The notes under the pieces are model-generated. The model did not search any database. It was not told the DNA's origin and saw only the letters and a program-made list of their open reading frames with translations. Shown here in pieces: positions 1-8,419 of a DNA stretch of 64,000 nucleotides; the first letter of the stretch is position 1; every line of letters begins with the position of its first letter. The stretch spans positions 1-64,000 of the forward strand of contig NZ_JACJTB010000026.1 in NCBI RefSeq assembly GCF_014698475.1, given 5' to 3'. Both the position numbers and the translations under genes were made by a program. The stretch comes from Nostoc spongiaeforme FACHB-130 (lineage in GTDB: Bacteria; Cyanobacteriota; Cyanobacteriia; Cyanobacteriales; Nostocaceae).

Positions 1-420
1 TTAAAACTGTTGTAATACTTACACAGTCTATGTTTTCAGCCTGAGCATCATTAAAATATAGTTACTAAAATTTACTAAACTTTATTACTCACCATAAAAA
101 TACCGGAAGAACCAAAACTATTCTGGTTTATCAATTTTGTTCGAGTTCTGTTGATTGATTTTGTCAATTTGTCCACTAAACCGAATAGCACCAGGTTCTG
201 TTTGACGTGGCTTACCTTTCTTAGGTGGTTGCTGACGTGACATAATATTACACTGATTGTTCGTGAAATCTTTACTACTTTAATTACAACAGTGTAAATA
301 GCTATTCCGGAAATTAGAAGCGATTTACTTGATAAATAGTCTCTCAGGTAGAAAAACGCATTTGCGTGACTCCAACTGATTCGCTAGGCTATTTGTATCC
401 TCTTACTTCTATAGCCTGCT
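1..420. other. Gene-poor left edge
   Basis: About 420 bases before the first sizeable gene. It holds a short reverse-strand reading frame (described separately) and AT-rich sequence. No hairpin with a T-tract and no RNA gene was recognised. Confidence 0.5.
118..243 (-). CDS. Small hypothetical protein, 41 aa
   Basis: The reverse strand encodes a 41-residue, lysine/glutamine-rich, soluble peptide beginning MSRQQPPKKGKPRQ and ending KIDKPE, from an ATG at 243 to a TAG at 118. There is no membrane segment. The composition (basic N-terminal third, polar remainder) looks like a real small cyanobacterial protein rather than random AT-rich translation, but I do not recognise a family. There is no convincing Shine-Dalgarno sequence upstream. 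It diverges from the next gene. Existence as a gene is inference. Confidence 0.35.
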   Translation of the reverse strand: MSRQQPPKKGKPRQTEPGAIRFSGQIDKINQQNSNKIDKPE

Positions 421-912
421 ATGGATTTTGAAGGCAAAGCTACCACTACAACTGCTCCAAGCAACACAGAATTTGCTCAATCACTAACGGCACGTAAACC
501 GCTAGAATTGTTACGAGATACCGAGGCTTTACTACGTCGCCCTACTGTAGCAACGTTAGTACCGATTCTGCCCCCAAAGTTGAGTAACAGAATGCAAGAA
601 GCCTCAACTGTTGCGGAAACATCTTTGCAAGAATTGGCAAAAATTGACCTCGAAGAAATTAGTGACTGGGAATTACAACCTGTACGCCTACGTGTGGGTT
701 TGTGCTTTGTGGGTTTTGGCGCATTGATGATTTTAGTGTTGCTGCTGTACTTGAACACGCTGCATCCCGAACTGAGTACAGTAGGACAAATTCGCCAATA
801 TTGGTATCAATATGTTTGGTTTGTGTGCTTTGGGATAGCAGGAATGTTTATGATTGGTCGAGAAACAATGCGACCAACTGTCAAGCTGAAAAAGCCAAGA
901 AATTTTCAATAG
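421..912 (+). CDS. Hypothetical two-helix membrane protein
   Basis: A 163-residue protein with a polar N-terminal half of about 90 residues and two hydrophobic segments at about 92-111 and 132-147, then a basic tail ending in KKPRNFQ. This fits a cytoplasm-facing domain on a two-helix anchor. The arrangement resembles conserved cyanobacterial membrane proteins of unknown function; I cannot name a family and assign no role. It stands alone: the polyphosphate kinase gene starts 107 bp downstream, with a REP-like hairpin (940-1005) between them. Confidence 0.75.
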   Translation: MDFEGKATTTTAPSNTEFAQSLTARKPLELLRDTEALLRRPTVATLVPILPPKLSNRMQEASTVAETSLQELAKIDLEEISDWELQPVRLRVGLCFVGFGALMILVLLLYLNTLHPELSTVGQIRQYWYQYVWFVCFGIAGMFMIGRETMRPTVKLKKPRNFQ

Positions 913-937
913 GTTGGTATAAATTAAAATAAACCCC

Positions 938-1006
938 TCAGACTGGAAGTCTGGAGCTATACAAACAAAGCCTGCCTAGCCTATCGGCAACGGCAGGGCC
1001 GAACGC
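938..1006. repeat. REP-like hairpin repeat
   Basis: Two adjacent palindromic pieces lie between genes: CAGACTGGAAGTCTG (about 940-955) and a GCCTGC...GCAGG arch (about 979-1008). The first piece, read on the reverse strand, matches a sequence at about 24220-24240 (ATAGCnCnAGACTT...CAGTCTGAGGG). This marks it as one copy of a dispersed family of intergenic hairpins. Confidence 0.45.
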
Positions 1007-1019
1007 AGGTTAATTATAT

Positions 1020-1889
1020 ATGAATCATGATGCTTTTATTGTGCCGCCAGGTACTAAGGTTTCTCTGCAAAAAGATTATGACTCTGCGTATACTGCTAAT
1101 TACCATGATCGCAATGATGCAACACTTAAGTTACGCTCAGATATTGAACGATTAGCTAAGTATCAAGATATTTTGTATGCACAAAACAGCTATGCCTTGC
1201 TAATTATCTTTCAAGCGATGGATGCTGCTGGTAAAGACAGCACAATTAAACATGTCATGTCTGGAATTAATCCTCAAGGTTGTCAAGTTTTTAGTTTCAA
1301 ATCTCCTAGCAGTGAAGAATTAGACCATGATTACCTATGGCGATCAATGAAAGCTTTGCCGGAAAGAGGTAGAATTGGCATCTTTAATCGTTCTTATTAT
1401 GAAGAAGTATTAGTAGTGCGTGTTCATCCAGAAATTTTGCAAAAGCAGCAACTTCCTCACTTACCAAAAGGTAACAAAATCTGGCAGCAGCGTTTTGCAG
1501 AAATTAATAATTTTGAAAAATATTTAGTAGATAATGGAATTGTGATTCTCAAATTTTTTCTGAATGTCTCGAAAGCAGAACAGAAAAAAAGATTTTTAGC
1601 GAGAATTGATTCTCCTGAAAAAAATTGGAAATTTTCAATTAATGATGTGAGAGAAAGGGCGTTTTGGGCAGATTATATGGCAGCTTATGAAGAGGTTTTT
1701 CATCACACTAGTACTACATACGCGCCTTGGTATATCATTCCTGCCGATCGCAAATGGTTTATGCGGATGGTAGTCGCTGATATTATCTGTTCTAAATTAG
1801 AGTCACTCAAGTTAAAATACCCTACCCTCAATGAAGAAGCTCAACAACATCTTCTACAAGCAAAGTTCGCCTTAGAGCAAGAAGAATAG
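1020..1889 (+). CDS. Polyphosphate kinase 2 family protein (polyP:nucleotide phosphotransferase)
   Basis: PPK2 enzymes transfer phosphate between inorganic polyphosphate and nucleotides in the cytoplasm. The 289-residue protein shows the P-loop-like Walker A motif [12 protein letters not shown] (about 66-77) and the lid/Walker B region [19 protein letters not shown] (about 120-138), both PPK2 signatures. The length fits a single-domain PPK2. The AMDAAGKD form and overall pattern suggest the class that uses AMP and/or ADP, but nucleotide preference cannot be read reliably from sequence. The ATG at 1020 follows an AGGTTAATT stretch that could serve as a weak ribosome site. A 14-bp inverted repeat lies just downstream (1914-1973). 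The role would be in polyphosphate use and nucleotide energy balance. Confidence 0.9.
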   Translation: MNHDAFIVPPGTKVSLQKDYDSAYTANYHDRNDATLKLRSDIERLAKYQDILYAQNSYALLIIFQAMDAAGKDSTIKHVMSGINPQGCQVFSFKSPSSEELDHDYLWRSMKALPERGRIGIFNRSYYEEVLVVRVHPEILQKQQLPHLPKGNKIWQQRFAEINNFEKYLVDNGIVILKFFLNVSKAEQKKRFLARIDSPEKNWKFSINDVRERAFWADYMAAYEEVFHHTSTTYAPWYIIPADRKWFMRMVVADIICSKLESLKLKYPTLNEEAQQHLLQAKFALEQEE

Positions 1890-2212
1890 CTCATCATTGT
1901 ATAAATTTAATCAATTTACATAAACTTTTCTAAATCTGCTCTACCTAGAGGCTGATCACAAGTTTATGTAAATATGTCATTCTGGGCAAAGTGTGGATAT
2001 TCAGAATATATTTACGTGTGGCTTGATGAAAATCAAAATTAATTAGATATGTTAATGAATTTAAACTAATCTCATCAATTACATAGCTTCAGTTAGCTTT
2101 ATTGATGTATTTCTTCACAATTTTCTCAACTTCTTTTGATAATTTTAAGATAAAGATCAAGTATTACTTATCTTGGCATTTAATTCATTGATTATAAACA
2201 AAGGAACTAGTT
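1890..2212. other. Intergenic region with a 14-bp inverted repeat
   Basis: The stretch holds a perfect 14-bp inverted repeat (arms 1914-1927 and 1960-1973, ATTTACATAAACTT and its complement) enclosing a 32-nt loop that can itself form CTCT-ACCT-AGAG. It could act as a terminator after the polyphosphate kinase gene, although no T-tract follows. The rest is AT-rich and probably contains the promoter of the DUF4327 gene. Confidence 0.5.
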
Positions 2213-2440
2213 ATGGATACTGCTGTTAAATACGACATTGAACTGATTAAAGAAGAAGCACGTCAATTGGTTAAAAAGGGACTTATTAGCCGTCAGCGAC
2301 CAATTTACGCCTTGTGTAAGTATATCCCTGAACGTGAATGGGGTATGTTTGAACTTGAGCTAGAAAAAAACGAATTTCTGCTCAGAGATAGAATTATTGA
2401 CTTGTTAGGTAGCGAGAGTTGGGAAGAGGATGGTAGTTGA
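2213..2440 (+). CDS. DUF4327 family protein
   Basis: A 75-residue soluble acidic protein. The pattern YDIELIKEEARQLVKKG...RQRPIYALCKYIPEREW...ELEKNEFLLRDRIIDLLG matches the cyanobacterial DUF4327 family, which has no assigned function. Conserved features visible are the IKEEAR helix, the PIYxLCxYIPxREW core and the LLRDRIxDLxG helix. The length is normal. The ATG follows AAAGGAAC about 8 bases upstream, an acceptable ribosome site. No neighbour suggests a role. Confidence 0.85.
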   Translation: MDTAVKYDIELIKEEARQLVKKGLISRQRPIYALCKYIPEREWGMFELELEKNEFLLRDRIIDLLGSESWEEDGS

Positions 2441-2449
2441 TTATCCCAA

Positions 2450-2554
2450 CTATTGATCTTGGGAATGATTTGATGGAAATAAATAGGCGATCGCAGCCCA
2501 ACCAGAAATGGTTAGTAAACTCACTAAACAAGAAGCCAGAACAAGAGTAGTCAT
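2450..2554 (-). CDS. Possible 34-aa single-helix membrane peptide
   Basis: The reverse strand encodes a 34-residue peptide starting MTTLVLASCLVSLLTISGW with one strong hydrophobic helix (about 3-26) and a polar tail. Size and shape resemble the tiny subunits of cyanobacterial thylakoid complexes, but the sequence matches none I recognise (not PetG, PetL, PetN, PsbM, PsbT or PsaM). There is no clear ribosome site. It ends 10 bp from the end of the convergent DUF4327 gene. Confidence 0.3.
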   Translation of the reverse strand: MTTLVLASCLVSLLTISGWAAIAYLFPSNHSQDQ

Positions 2555-2697
2555 TTCAAAAATAAATTAAAACTTTATTTTGCACATCTTCAAGCTATCA
2601 ATTGAGTATGACAGTCATGCGACTAGCTTGTGTCAATTCTTTGTACAAATAAAGTGCTGAGTGCTGATACCAAGTTTCAGTCAAAGATAGTAACCTG

Positions 2698-2740
2698 GGA
2701 GTGAGAGTAGGGAGTAGGGAGTAGGGAGTGGGGAGTAGGA
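2698..2740. repeat. Heptamer short tandem repeat (GGGAGTA)
   Basis: Successive copies of a GGGAGTA/GGGAGTG heptamer lie in the intergenic space. The same heptamer family appears inside recJ (39351-39388 and 40001-40035). Such repeats are characteristic of heterocystous cyanobacteria. Confidence 0.8.
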
Positions 2741-2810
2741 ATACTATTTCTGAAAGCAACTTAGTATGAGGATAAAGCTAGTTATTTCAAAGCTTTGTAA
2801 CAAACAACCC

Positions 2811-3917
2811 TTAAGCCAAAGGTAAACAAAAACGAAATCTGCTACCAGTGCCTAATTCGCTTTCTACCTGGATTTTTCCGCCTTGTAATTCCACTAAATG
2901 CCGAGAAATAGTTAACCCAATACCAGTTCCTCCCGAATGGCGATCGCGTGATTGATCAGCTCGCCAAAAGCGTTCAAATACATGGGGTAAATCTTCCGGG
3001 GAAATGCCAATACCTGTATCAATCACAGCGATCCAAAGTTTCGAGGCTTCTGGCCAAGCTTGCAGAGTAATTTTACCTTTGGTAGTGTAGCGGATGGCAT
3101 TGCCGAGTAAGTTGACTAACACTTGTTCAGTGCGATCGACATCCGCCAATACCATTGGTAATTGTGCGGGAAAATCCAAATGCAGCACAGGCCCATCTTC
3201 TAACAATTGTTCGCTGAATCTTTCTACTAAAGACTCCAACAAAGGGCGCAGATTTATTGGTTGTATTTTAATGGGTAAATAACCAGCTTCTGCCTTAGAA
3301 AGTTCTTGTAAATCATTGACTAATCTTTCTAAGCGTCTAGTTTCTTTGACTAAACGGCGATAAATTTCCGGCGAAGGTTCTATTACACCATCTGCCAATT
3401 CTTCTAAATAACCACGCACAACTGTTAGCGGTGTCCGTAGTTCATGAGTCATATCACCAATGAGTTCCCGCCGCCGTGCTTCTACACCCTCTAAACTTGC
3501 AGCCATACGGTTAAAACTAGTACCCAAGCGGTTTAGTTCAGGAATATCAGACAGAGGTAGTCGCGCTTGCAATTCCCCAGCCGCAAACTTTTGCGTAATT
3601 TGTTCCATCTCCGTCAACCGCAGCATAATCCGTTTGGATACCCAATAACTCAATCCGCCTGCGGCTGTGGTACCAACTATCACTGACCAAATAGTGCTGC
3701 TGCGCCAAGCTGTTTCAAAGCCTTGCACCAATTCAGTCCGGATATGAATTAGTTTCAAACCTTTACTTTCTAATCTCTCTAAGTGCAGTACAAAAAAACG
3801 GGGTGAAGAAACTTTGCTGATGATCACAAGACTAATTAATCCCACAATCATGACTACCAAGTGGGAAAAAAATAAACGTGATGCCAAAGGCAAGGATTTT
3901 GTCCAACGCCAACTCAT
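2811..3917 (-). CDS. Sensor histidine kinase (HAMP-HisKA-HATPase)
   Basis: A 368-residue membrane sensor kinase. Visible parts: transmembrane segment 1 (about 15-34), a short extracytoplasmic loop (about 40-73), transmembrane segment 2 (about 75-93), HAMP (about 94-148), a HisKA dimerisation helix with the phosphoacceptor in DMTHELRTPL (His158), and a HATPase domain with N-box (LLGNAIRYT), G1 (VIDTGIGI), F-box (FERFWR) and G2 (GGTGIGL). It sits 12 bp downstream of an OmpR-type regulator gene on the same strand, so the two form an operon with the regulator first. The loop of about 35 residues is too short for a known ligand-binding fold, so the stimulus is unknown. Confidence 0.92.
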   Translation of the reverse strand: MSWRWTKSLPLASRLFFSHLVVMIVGLISLVIISKVSSPRFFVLHLERLESKGLKLIHIRTELVQGFETAWRSSTIWSVIVGTTAAGGLSYWVSKRIMLRLTEMEQITQKFAAGELQARLPLSDIPELNRLGTSFNRMAASLEGVEARRRELIGDMTHELRTPLTVVRGYLEELADGVIEPSPEIYRRLVKETRRLERLVNDLQELSKAEAGYLPIKIQPINLRPLLESLVERFSEQLLEDGPVLHLDFPAQLPMVLADVDRTEQVLVNLLGNAIRYTTKGKITLQAWPEASKLWIAVIDTGIGISPEDLPHVFERFWRADQSRDRHSGGTGIGLTISRHLVELQGGKIQVESELGTGSRFRFCLPLA

Positions 3918-3929
3918 AATTCATCACGC

Positions 3930-4640
3930 TCACATTACAGGAGAGTCTTCAAATTTATAACCTACCCCAACAACAGTTTTAATAAACGAGGGGTTAGCGG
4001 GGTCAGGCTCAATTTTTTTGCGTAACCGCGCTACATGGGTGTCCACGACTCGCTCGTCACCGAAAAAATCATCGCCCCAAAGTTTATCAATCAGTTGAGT
4101 GCGGTTCCAAACTCGTCCAGGGTTGCTGACAAAGGTGGTTAATAAATTAAATTCTAAGTTTGTTAAGTCGAGAATTTCTGCTTCTTGAGAATTTAACTGG
4201 CGAGAAGCTGTGCGTTGTTCAATATCTACAATAAAGTTTTGCGTCCGTGTAACTTGATGTTGTCCGCCTTGACGCAGACTCCGCCGCAATAACGCCCGGA
4301 CTCTGGCGACTAATTCTCTGGGGCTGAAGGGTTTAACCATGTAGTCATCAGCACCAGTAGATAAACCAATGACGCGATCGATTTCTTCGCCTTTGGCTGT
4401 CAACATCAAAATATAAGGGTCTTTTGTACCGGGTTTTTGGCGAATTCTGGCGCAAACTTCCAAGCCATCCAAACCAGGAATCATTAAGTCGAGAATAATT
4501 AAATCAGGTGGTTGTTCCTGAAACATCCGTAAGGCGTTCACACCATCACGGCTAACACGACAAGAAAATCCTTCTTTTTCTAAAGCCAGTTGGATTAACT
4601 GAGCAATTTCAGTTTCATCCTCAACAATTAAAATATCCAT
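3930..4640 (-). CDS. OmpR/PhoB-family response regulator
   Basis: A 236-residue regulator with an N-terminal receiver domain: acidic pair E7/D8, phosphoacceptor D51 in IILDLMIPG, Thr in LMLTAKG, Lys in DYMVKPF. The C-terminal winged-helix DNA-binding domain (about 130-230) includes NLLTTFVSNPGRVWNR and VDTHVARLRKKIE. It is the first gene of a two-gene operon with the downstream kinase, its presumed partner. The target genes cannot be read from this window. The ATG at 4640 begins MDILIVEDE, the usual start of receiver domains. Confidence 0.93.
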   Translation of the reverse strand: MDILIVEDETEIAQLIQLALEKEGFSCRVSRDGVNALRMFQEQPPDLIILDLMIPGLDGLEVCARIRQKPGTKDPYILMLTAKGEEIDRVIGLSTGADDYMVKPFSPRELVARVRALLRRSLRQGGQHQVTRTQNFIVDIEQRTASRQLNSQEAEILDLTNLEFNLLTTFVSNPGRVWNRTQLIDKLWGDDFFGDERVVDTHVARLRKKIEPDPANPSFIKTVVGVGYKFEDSPVM

Positions 4641-4729
4641 CGCTATTAAAAATTCAACGGAATACGCAGAGTTATTTCCTGGCTTGCATTGTACTCTAAA
4701 AACCTGTGATGGGTGATGAGTAACAGATT

Positions 4730-5440
4730 TTACAGGTGAGAATTAGAAAGCGATCGATAGTTGTAACCTAAATGGGAGTCTTTTTGAATTTCCTGTTTAA
4801 TGCTATCCAGGTCAAGGAAGTAGTCAGCCACATCAATCAAGCTATCACTAGTCATGGGTCGTAAACTCACAACTTCAACTCGACCACCTTTACTAGTGAC
4901 GGCTTCCACAGCATAAGCTAAAGCACCATCGCCACTGACTAAAATAGCTGTATCGTAATAGGGGGCTAAAGTGATCATATCGACAGCAATTTCTACATTC
5001 AAATTAGGTTTTTTAGAATTGTCTGTCGGTTGTGCTTCTTTAGTCACTACTCGATAACCATTGCGCCGCATCCAAAACAAAAAGCCTTGTTGTTTGTCAT
5101 TCGCTCGTGGACGTGCGGGAGTAGGCCGATTAACATCCACTATTGTGTAAAAGAAAGCCCGCAACAGCCGTGAACCAGAGGTTAAACGACAAAGTAATTT
5201 GAGATAGTCAATTTCAATTCCTAGTTGCAAAGCTGCGTGAAATAGATTGACACCATCGATAAAAATAGCAACTCGCCCACGGTTTAATCCGTTAATTGTT
5301 GAGGCGCTGGTTCTCGGTTCTCGATTGTGATAATTTTCACTTTTGGCAGGATTTTTCAAGACCATCTTTGGTGATGAGGGCGATTCTGGTTCCAGGTGTT
5401 TATATACGTTGTTGGCTTTGGTAAAATTAGTGAAAGTCAT
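4730..5440 (-). CDS. LabA-like NYN-domain protein
   Basis: A 236-residue protein with a disordered polar N-terminus of about 55 residues followed by an NYN (PIN-like) domain. The first nuclease-type motif is VAIFIDGVNLFHAA (about 57-70), the second acidic cluster is NVEIAVDMITLA (about 149-160), and the third is TAILVSGDGALAYAV (about 165-179). LabA of Synechococcus, the namesake, is a circadian-output factor, and the domain family is related to metal-dependent ribonucleases. The acidic residues expected of an active NYN domain are present. Any clock role here is inference from family only. Confidence 0.85.
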   Translation of the reverse strand: MTFTNFTKANNVYKHLEPESPSSPKMVLKNPAKSENYHNREPRTSASTINGLNRGRVAIFIDGVNLFHAALQLGIEIDYLKLLCRLTSGSRLLRAFFYTIVDVNRPTPARPRANDKQQGFLFWMRRNGYRVVTKEAQPTDNSKKPNLNVEIAVDMITLAPYYDTAILVSGDGALAYAVEAVTSKGGRVEVVSLRPMTSDSLIDVADYFLDLDSIKQEIQKDSHLGYNYRSLSNSHL

Positions 5441-6197
5441 TGACTCCTCGGAAATTTTAAATTTGTGAAGATTGTTGAGAAATTAGCAAGATAGGATTTG
5501 TGCTAGTTAATTTACCTAGCAACAAAGGATGTGGCATTATTTGTGCTGAAGCTGTTATCTATCTAAGTCGCACATTGGCTTGCAGAGTTTATGTGATGTC
5601 ATTAGTCATGAATATTGATGAGTTTAAGCAGCAAAATGACTAATAAATTGATACTTAGTTGGATGAGCTTGATACACAGAAATTGTGTTAATTTTGCAGA
5701 TTCCAAAGGTAAACTCTCTAGAGTTGTTAACTCTGATCAGAGCGAGTTTTACGAGATATTCCCTTTGTCTATAAATATAAGGCTCTTTATCTATTCCCTC
5801 TGCATCTCAACTTACCACAGGATGCTAACAATTGCTCAAAGGCAGTTTGCTGTAAGGTGAATAGCGAAGAGCGATCGCATCTATAACTTATTGTACAACT
5901 GAATGGCAAAATCCCACAATCACCTCTAGCTTTGTATATTGATATCCACACATATCAAAAATACCAAACCTCTGATTTATCGGGGAAATATGCTCAAAAA
6001 TTCTGGCAAATATATATTTAGAATGATGGCATTTCTAATTATTTAAAATTAATCGTAAAAACAACTACAGCCATATTTGCGAATATTTGCTATTTATAGT
6101 GTGATTTCTGACAGAATCAGTCAAATAAGCAGTTAATAAAATTGTTATCAAAATCACTGATCAACTTAACCTTTAATTGTTCTTAAGATGGAGTGCA

Positions 6198-6226
6198 TTG
6201 ATTAATTAATAGAGCTAAATTTATAT
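6198..6226 (+). promoter_or_regulatory. Sigma-70-type promoter for a small RNA
   Basis: A -35 box TTGATT (6198-6203) and a -10 box TTATAT (6221-6226) are separated by exactly 17 bases. The predicted start is near 6233, about 65 bases before a hairpin with a T-tract. Confidence 0.45.
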
Positions 6227-6232
6227 CTAGAC

Positions 6233-6297
6233 TAGTCCACAAAATGTCTTTGCTCATCTCCTCCAGTGGTTAATTGACCCCGGAGGTTATTTTTTTA
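6233..6297 (+). ncRNA. Candidate small RNA with anti-Shine-Dalgarno stretch
   Basis: A transcript of about 65 nt is bounded by a 17-bp-spaced promoter and a terminator. The 3' hairpin pairs CCTCC (6260-6264) with GGAGG (6282-6286), with an inner GGT/ACC pairing, followed by TTATTTTTTT. The region before the hairpin, GCTCATCTCCTCC, is rich in pyrimidines and could pair with AGGAG ribosome sites when the hairpin breathes. This layout resembles known cyanobacterial regulatory RNAs such as PsrR1, but I cannot confirm homology. No reading frame fits. Confidence 0.45.
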
Positions 6298-6405
6298 AAA
6301 GGCAGGAGGCAGGAGGGAAGCCCGATCAATTTATCTTATTTATCGATATGAACTAAAAGTACTAGTACAGGTCGGCGTAAATAAACAGACTATCTAGAAT
6401 TGCTA

Positions 6406-6558
6406 AGAGGATGTCTGAAAACTTTTTGATGTTGTATTTGAGACTTGTAGATCCCCCTAAATCCCCCTTAAAAAGGGGGACTTTGAGATTATTCCCCCCT
6501 TTTTAAGGGGGGCTAGGGGGGATCTGACGAAATATTTAATACTTCTCAGACATCCTCT
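6406..6558. mobile_element. MITE-like palindromic element, 153 bp
   Basis: The element is bounded by the perfect 13-bp inverted repeat AGAGGATGTCTGA (6406-6418) and its complement (6546-6558). The interior is largely self-complementary, built around GATCCCCCTAAATCCCCCTT and its near-complement. It encodes no protein. Size, terminal repeats and intergenic position fit a non-autonomous miniature inverted-repeat element of a kind common in filamentous cyanobacteria. The target-site duplication is not clear. Confidence 0.7.
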
Positions 6559-6752
6559 AAAAGGCTTGTGGTATTGTTATTCTTTCTTTTTACTTTTGCC
6601 TTTTTACTTTTGCCTTGTTGTACTAGGGAGACAAGGGAGAGATGTTTGTCAAACAATTGGTGTTGCTATATAAATCTATTTAGTAAATTAAATTACTGTC
6701 TAGACAATACATTAAGAAATACTAAGAATGTTTCTCATGTTTTCTGATGCTT

Positions 6753-6968
6753 ATGCTATCCTAGCAATAATTTGTACCTAAAGGAAAATGTTAGGAAAAC
6801 TACGGTTTTTCTAAGCTAATTTGTTTTAGGTAGACTGATAACGGAAAGCAAGTCATTTCTCCAGAAATCTAGCTTTGTTTTCTGTTTAATTCACTTTGTT
6901 TATAACACGCTAACAAACCGATAACACGATCGCGCCAGTTTTAATTCCGCTTTAACTGGCGCTTTTTA
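6753..6968 (+). ncRNA. Candidate structured RNA ending in an orphan terminator
   Basis: A rho-independent terminator (stem GCGCCAGTT...AACTGGCGC, 6932-6962, followed by TTTTTAT) lies on the forward strand with no forward gene upstream. Before it, TACCTAAA (6775-6782) pairs with TTTAGGTA (6825-6832), enclosing an inner 10-bp hairpin TTAGGAAAAC-TACG-GTTTTTCTAA (6791-6814). A possible extended -10, TGCTATCCT (6754-6762), would start a transcript of about 200 nt. No family is recognised; a 6S-like closed stem is not seen. Confidence 0.4.
6932..6967 (+). terminator. Rho-independent terminator
   Basis: A 9-bp perfect stem GCGCCAGTT/AACTGGCGC with a 13-nt loop is followed by TTTTTAT. It points forward, away from any forward protein gene, which is the main reason to suspect a non-coding transcript upstream. 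Confidence 0.7.
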
Positions 6969-7044
6969 TATTTAGTGGAGACGATTGTAGGGATGTAAGG
7001 GTTTTGAACACCTACACCCTTTGCTAAACCCTTGATTTTTCGTC

Positions 7045-8016
7045 TCACTGCGTCAGTCCTAATTCACTTTCTCGTCTCAAAACTTCTAAAAGCGATCGCT
7101 CAATCACTCCACTCACAAATTGATTACCCTGCAAATTCATGTGAATGGTGTCATGATATAAAGCTTGTGGGTTGTCTGTTTGATTAAATAGTGGCAGAAA
7201 ATCTATATAGGGAATTTGCTGGGTTTGGGTAAACTCACTCAATCTTTTACGTGCAGTAATTTCGTAATCTAAGGGGCCGGGTTTACCGAGTTCTCGCCGC
7301 AAGGGAGTCATGGCTAAGAGAAATTTGCTGTGGTGTTGACTGGTGATAAGTTGAATTTGTTTGATGGCTTCTAGATTCACACTGACGCGATCGCCTGGTT
7401 CGGCTTGGAGTGCTTGCAATTCGGGAATTGGCTGTTGTTTAGTTGCATAACGTTGCCATACTTCTACTAATCCTAAAGGCGGTTTCGTCGCTGGATAGTT
7501 GCGATCGCGTCCTACTGGTAAAGCTGTGGGAGAATAGGCAAACAAATCATCAGTATTAATTAATAAAACTATTACCTGGGCTGAAAAATTGCCAAATCGC
7601 TGTAAATAAGCTAACTCGTTTCTTGGCCCCCAAGAGTTAGCCGAAGCATTCAAAACTTCCACCTGTTGATATTTGTCAGCAATCGCTGATTTGAGGGAAT
7701 TCATGATTAAGCTGGAGATGGTATTTTTTTGATCAGTCCACCAGCCACCATTAGCAATGGAATCTCCTAACAACAGGACGCGCAAAGTTTGCGATGGAGG
7801 GATTTTGGCGATAGGACTGCTACGCATTGAAAATTCATTAATTTCAATACGATTCCCAAAGCGGCGCGTGCTTTGATTTGGTGCTAACAAGTAACCTATC
7901 TGGGGGTCGCCAATGTAAATCAAGGGATTACCAAAACCAAAAAGCGATCGCAACCCAATCTCGATGATTACCAGTAGCACTATCACTACCAAAATCACGA
8001 ATATTACTACTTTCAC
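7045..8016 (-). CDS. SGNH/GDSL-family hydrolase, membrane-anchored
   Basis: A 323-residue protein with one N-terminal transmembrane helix (about 4-23) and an SGNH-hydrolase domain. Block I is VLLLGDSIANGG with the nucleophile Ser; block III-like NTDD follows VIVLLI; block V is DTIHMNLQG with the catalytic Asp and His. The family comprises esterases and acyltransferases acting on lipids or polysaccharide acyl groups; the substrate here is unknown. The domain is predicted to lie outside the cytoplasmic membrane. The gene stands alone between the RNA-rich gap and a small thylakoid-type gene. Confidence 0.8.
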   Translation of the reverse strand: MKVVIFVILVVIVLLVIIEIGLRSLFGFGNPLIYIGDPQIGYLLAPNQSTRRFGNRIEINEFSMRSSPIAKIPPSQTLRVLLLGDSIANGGWWTDQKNTISSLIMNSLKSAIADKYQQVEVLNASANSWGPRNELAYLQRFGNFSAQVIVLLINTDDLFAYSPTALPVGRDRNYPATKPPLGLVEVWQRYATKQQPIPELQALQAEPGDRVSVNLEAIKQIQLITSQHHSKFLLAMTPLRRELGKPGPLDYEITARKRLSEFTQTQQIPYIDFLPLFNQTDNPQALYHDTIHMNLQGNQFVSGVIERSLLEVLRRESELGLTQ

Positions 8017-8419
8017 TGCTGAATCCTCACCTATAAATAATTTATATTTGCTTGCTTAAAGTAATTAACTATACTCTATTTTTTCAGTGTTTATTTCAAA
8101 AAAGATAAATACATCAATTCGTAAATTTACTGAAAAATATTTGTATTTAAAAACTCATCTGATCACTTCTTACCCAGTACTTCTCAAGTAGAAACAGGAG
8201 ACAAAAGCAAAGGCTGTTTTTCTCTTGCCTCCTGCCTCCTTAAATTCTGCCTGATTTGTATAAACTGAACTACTACCACCTGCGACGTAAGTAAATTTAG
8301 GGATGTATTCGTTGCAAAGCTTAAACAAAATAAAAGCAGAAGCTTAACTTGTTTTGCTAAGAGAAGGACTACAATCAAAACGGACAAATTAGAACTCTAA
8401 CGAAGGAGGATTAAACGCG
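8017..8419. other. Divergent intergenic region
   Basis: This 400-base region separates the reverse-strand SGNH hydrolase from the forward 46-aa protein. It contains a CCTCCTGCCTCCTT microrepeat (about 8227-8242) and the putative promoter of the small gene (TACAAT at 8370-8375). No convincing protein is seen in it. Confidence 0.45.
8349..8375 (+). promoter_or_regulatory. Putative promoter of the 46-aa protein gene
   Basis: A good -10 box TACAAT (8370-8375) is preceded by a weak -35 (TTGTTT at 8349, spacing 15). It lies 45 bp upstream of the ATG at 8420. Confidence 0.35.

Larger units (their letters stand above)
5441..7044. other. 1.6-kb region without credible protein genes
   Basis: No open frame here has convincing protein character. 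The region contains a promoter-to-terminator small-RNA candidate (6198-6297), a 153-bp MITE-like palindrome (6406-6558) and a folded transcript candidate ending in an orphan terminator (about 6753-6968). The part 5441-6190 is AT-rich and I see nothing definite in it. Confidence 0.6.

Noticed and set aside
5615-5860. 81-aa forward open frame
   Set aside because: Composition is that of random AT-rich translation, no ribosome site, no recognisable family, and it lies among RNA and repeat features.
8184-8387. 67-aa reverse open frame upstream of the 46-aa protein
   Set aside because: It is built on CCTCCTGCCTCC microrepeats and overlaps the promoter of the small membrane protein.
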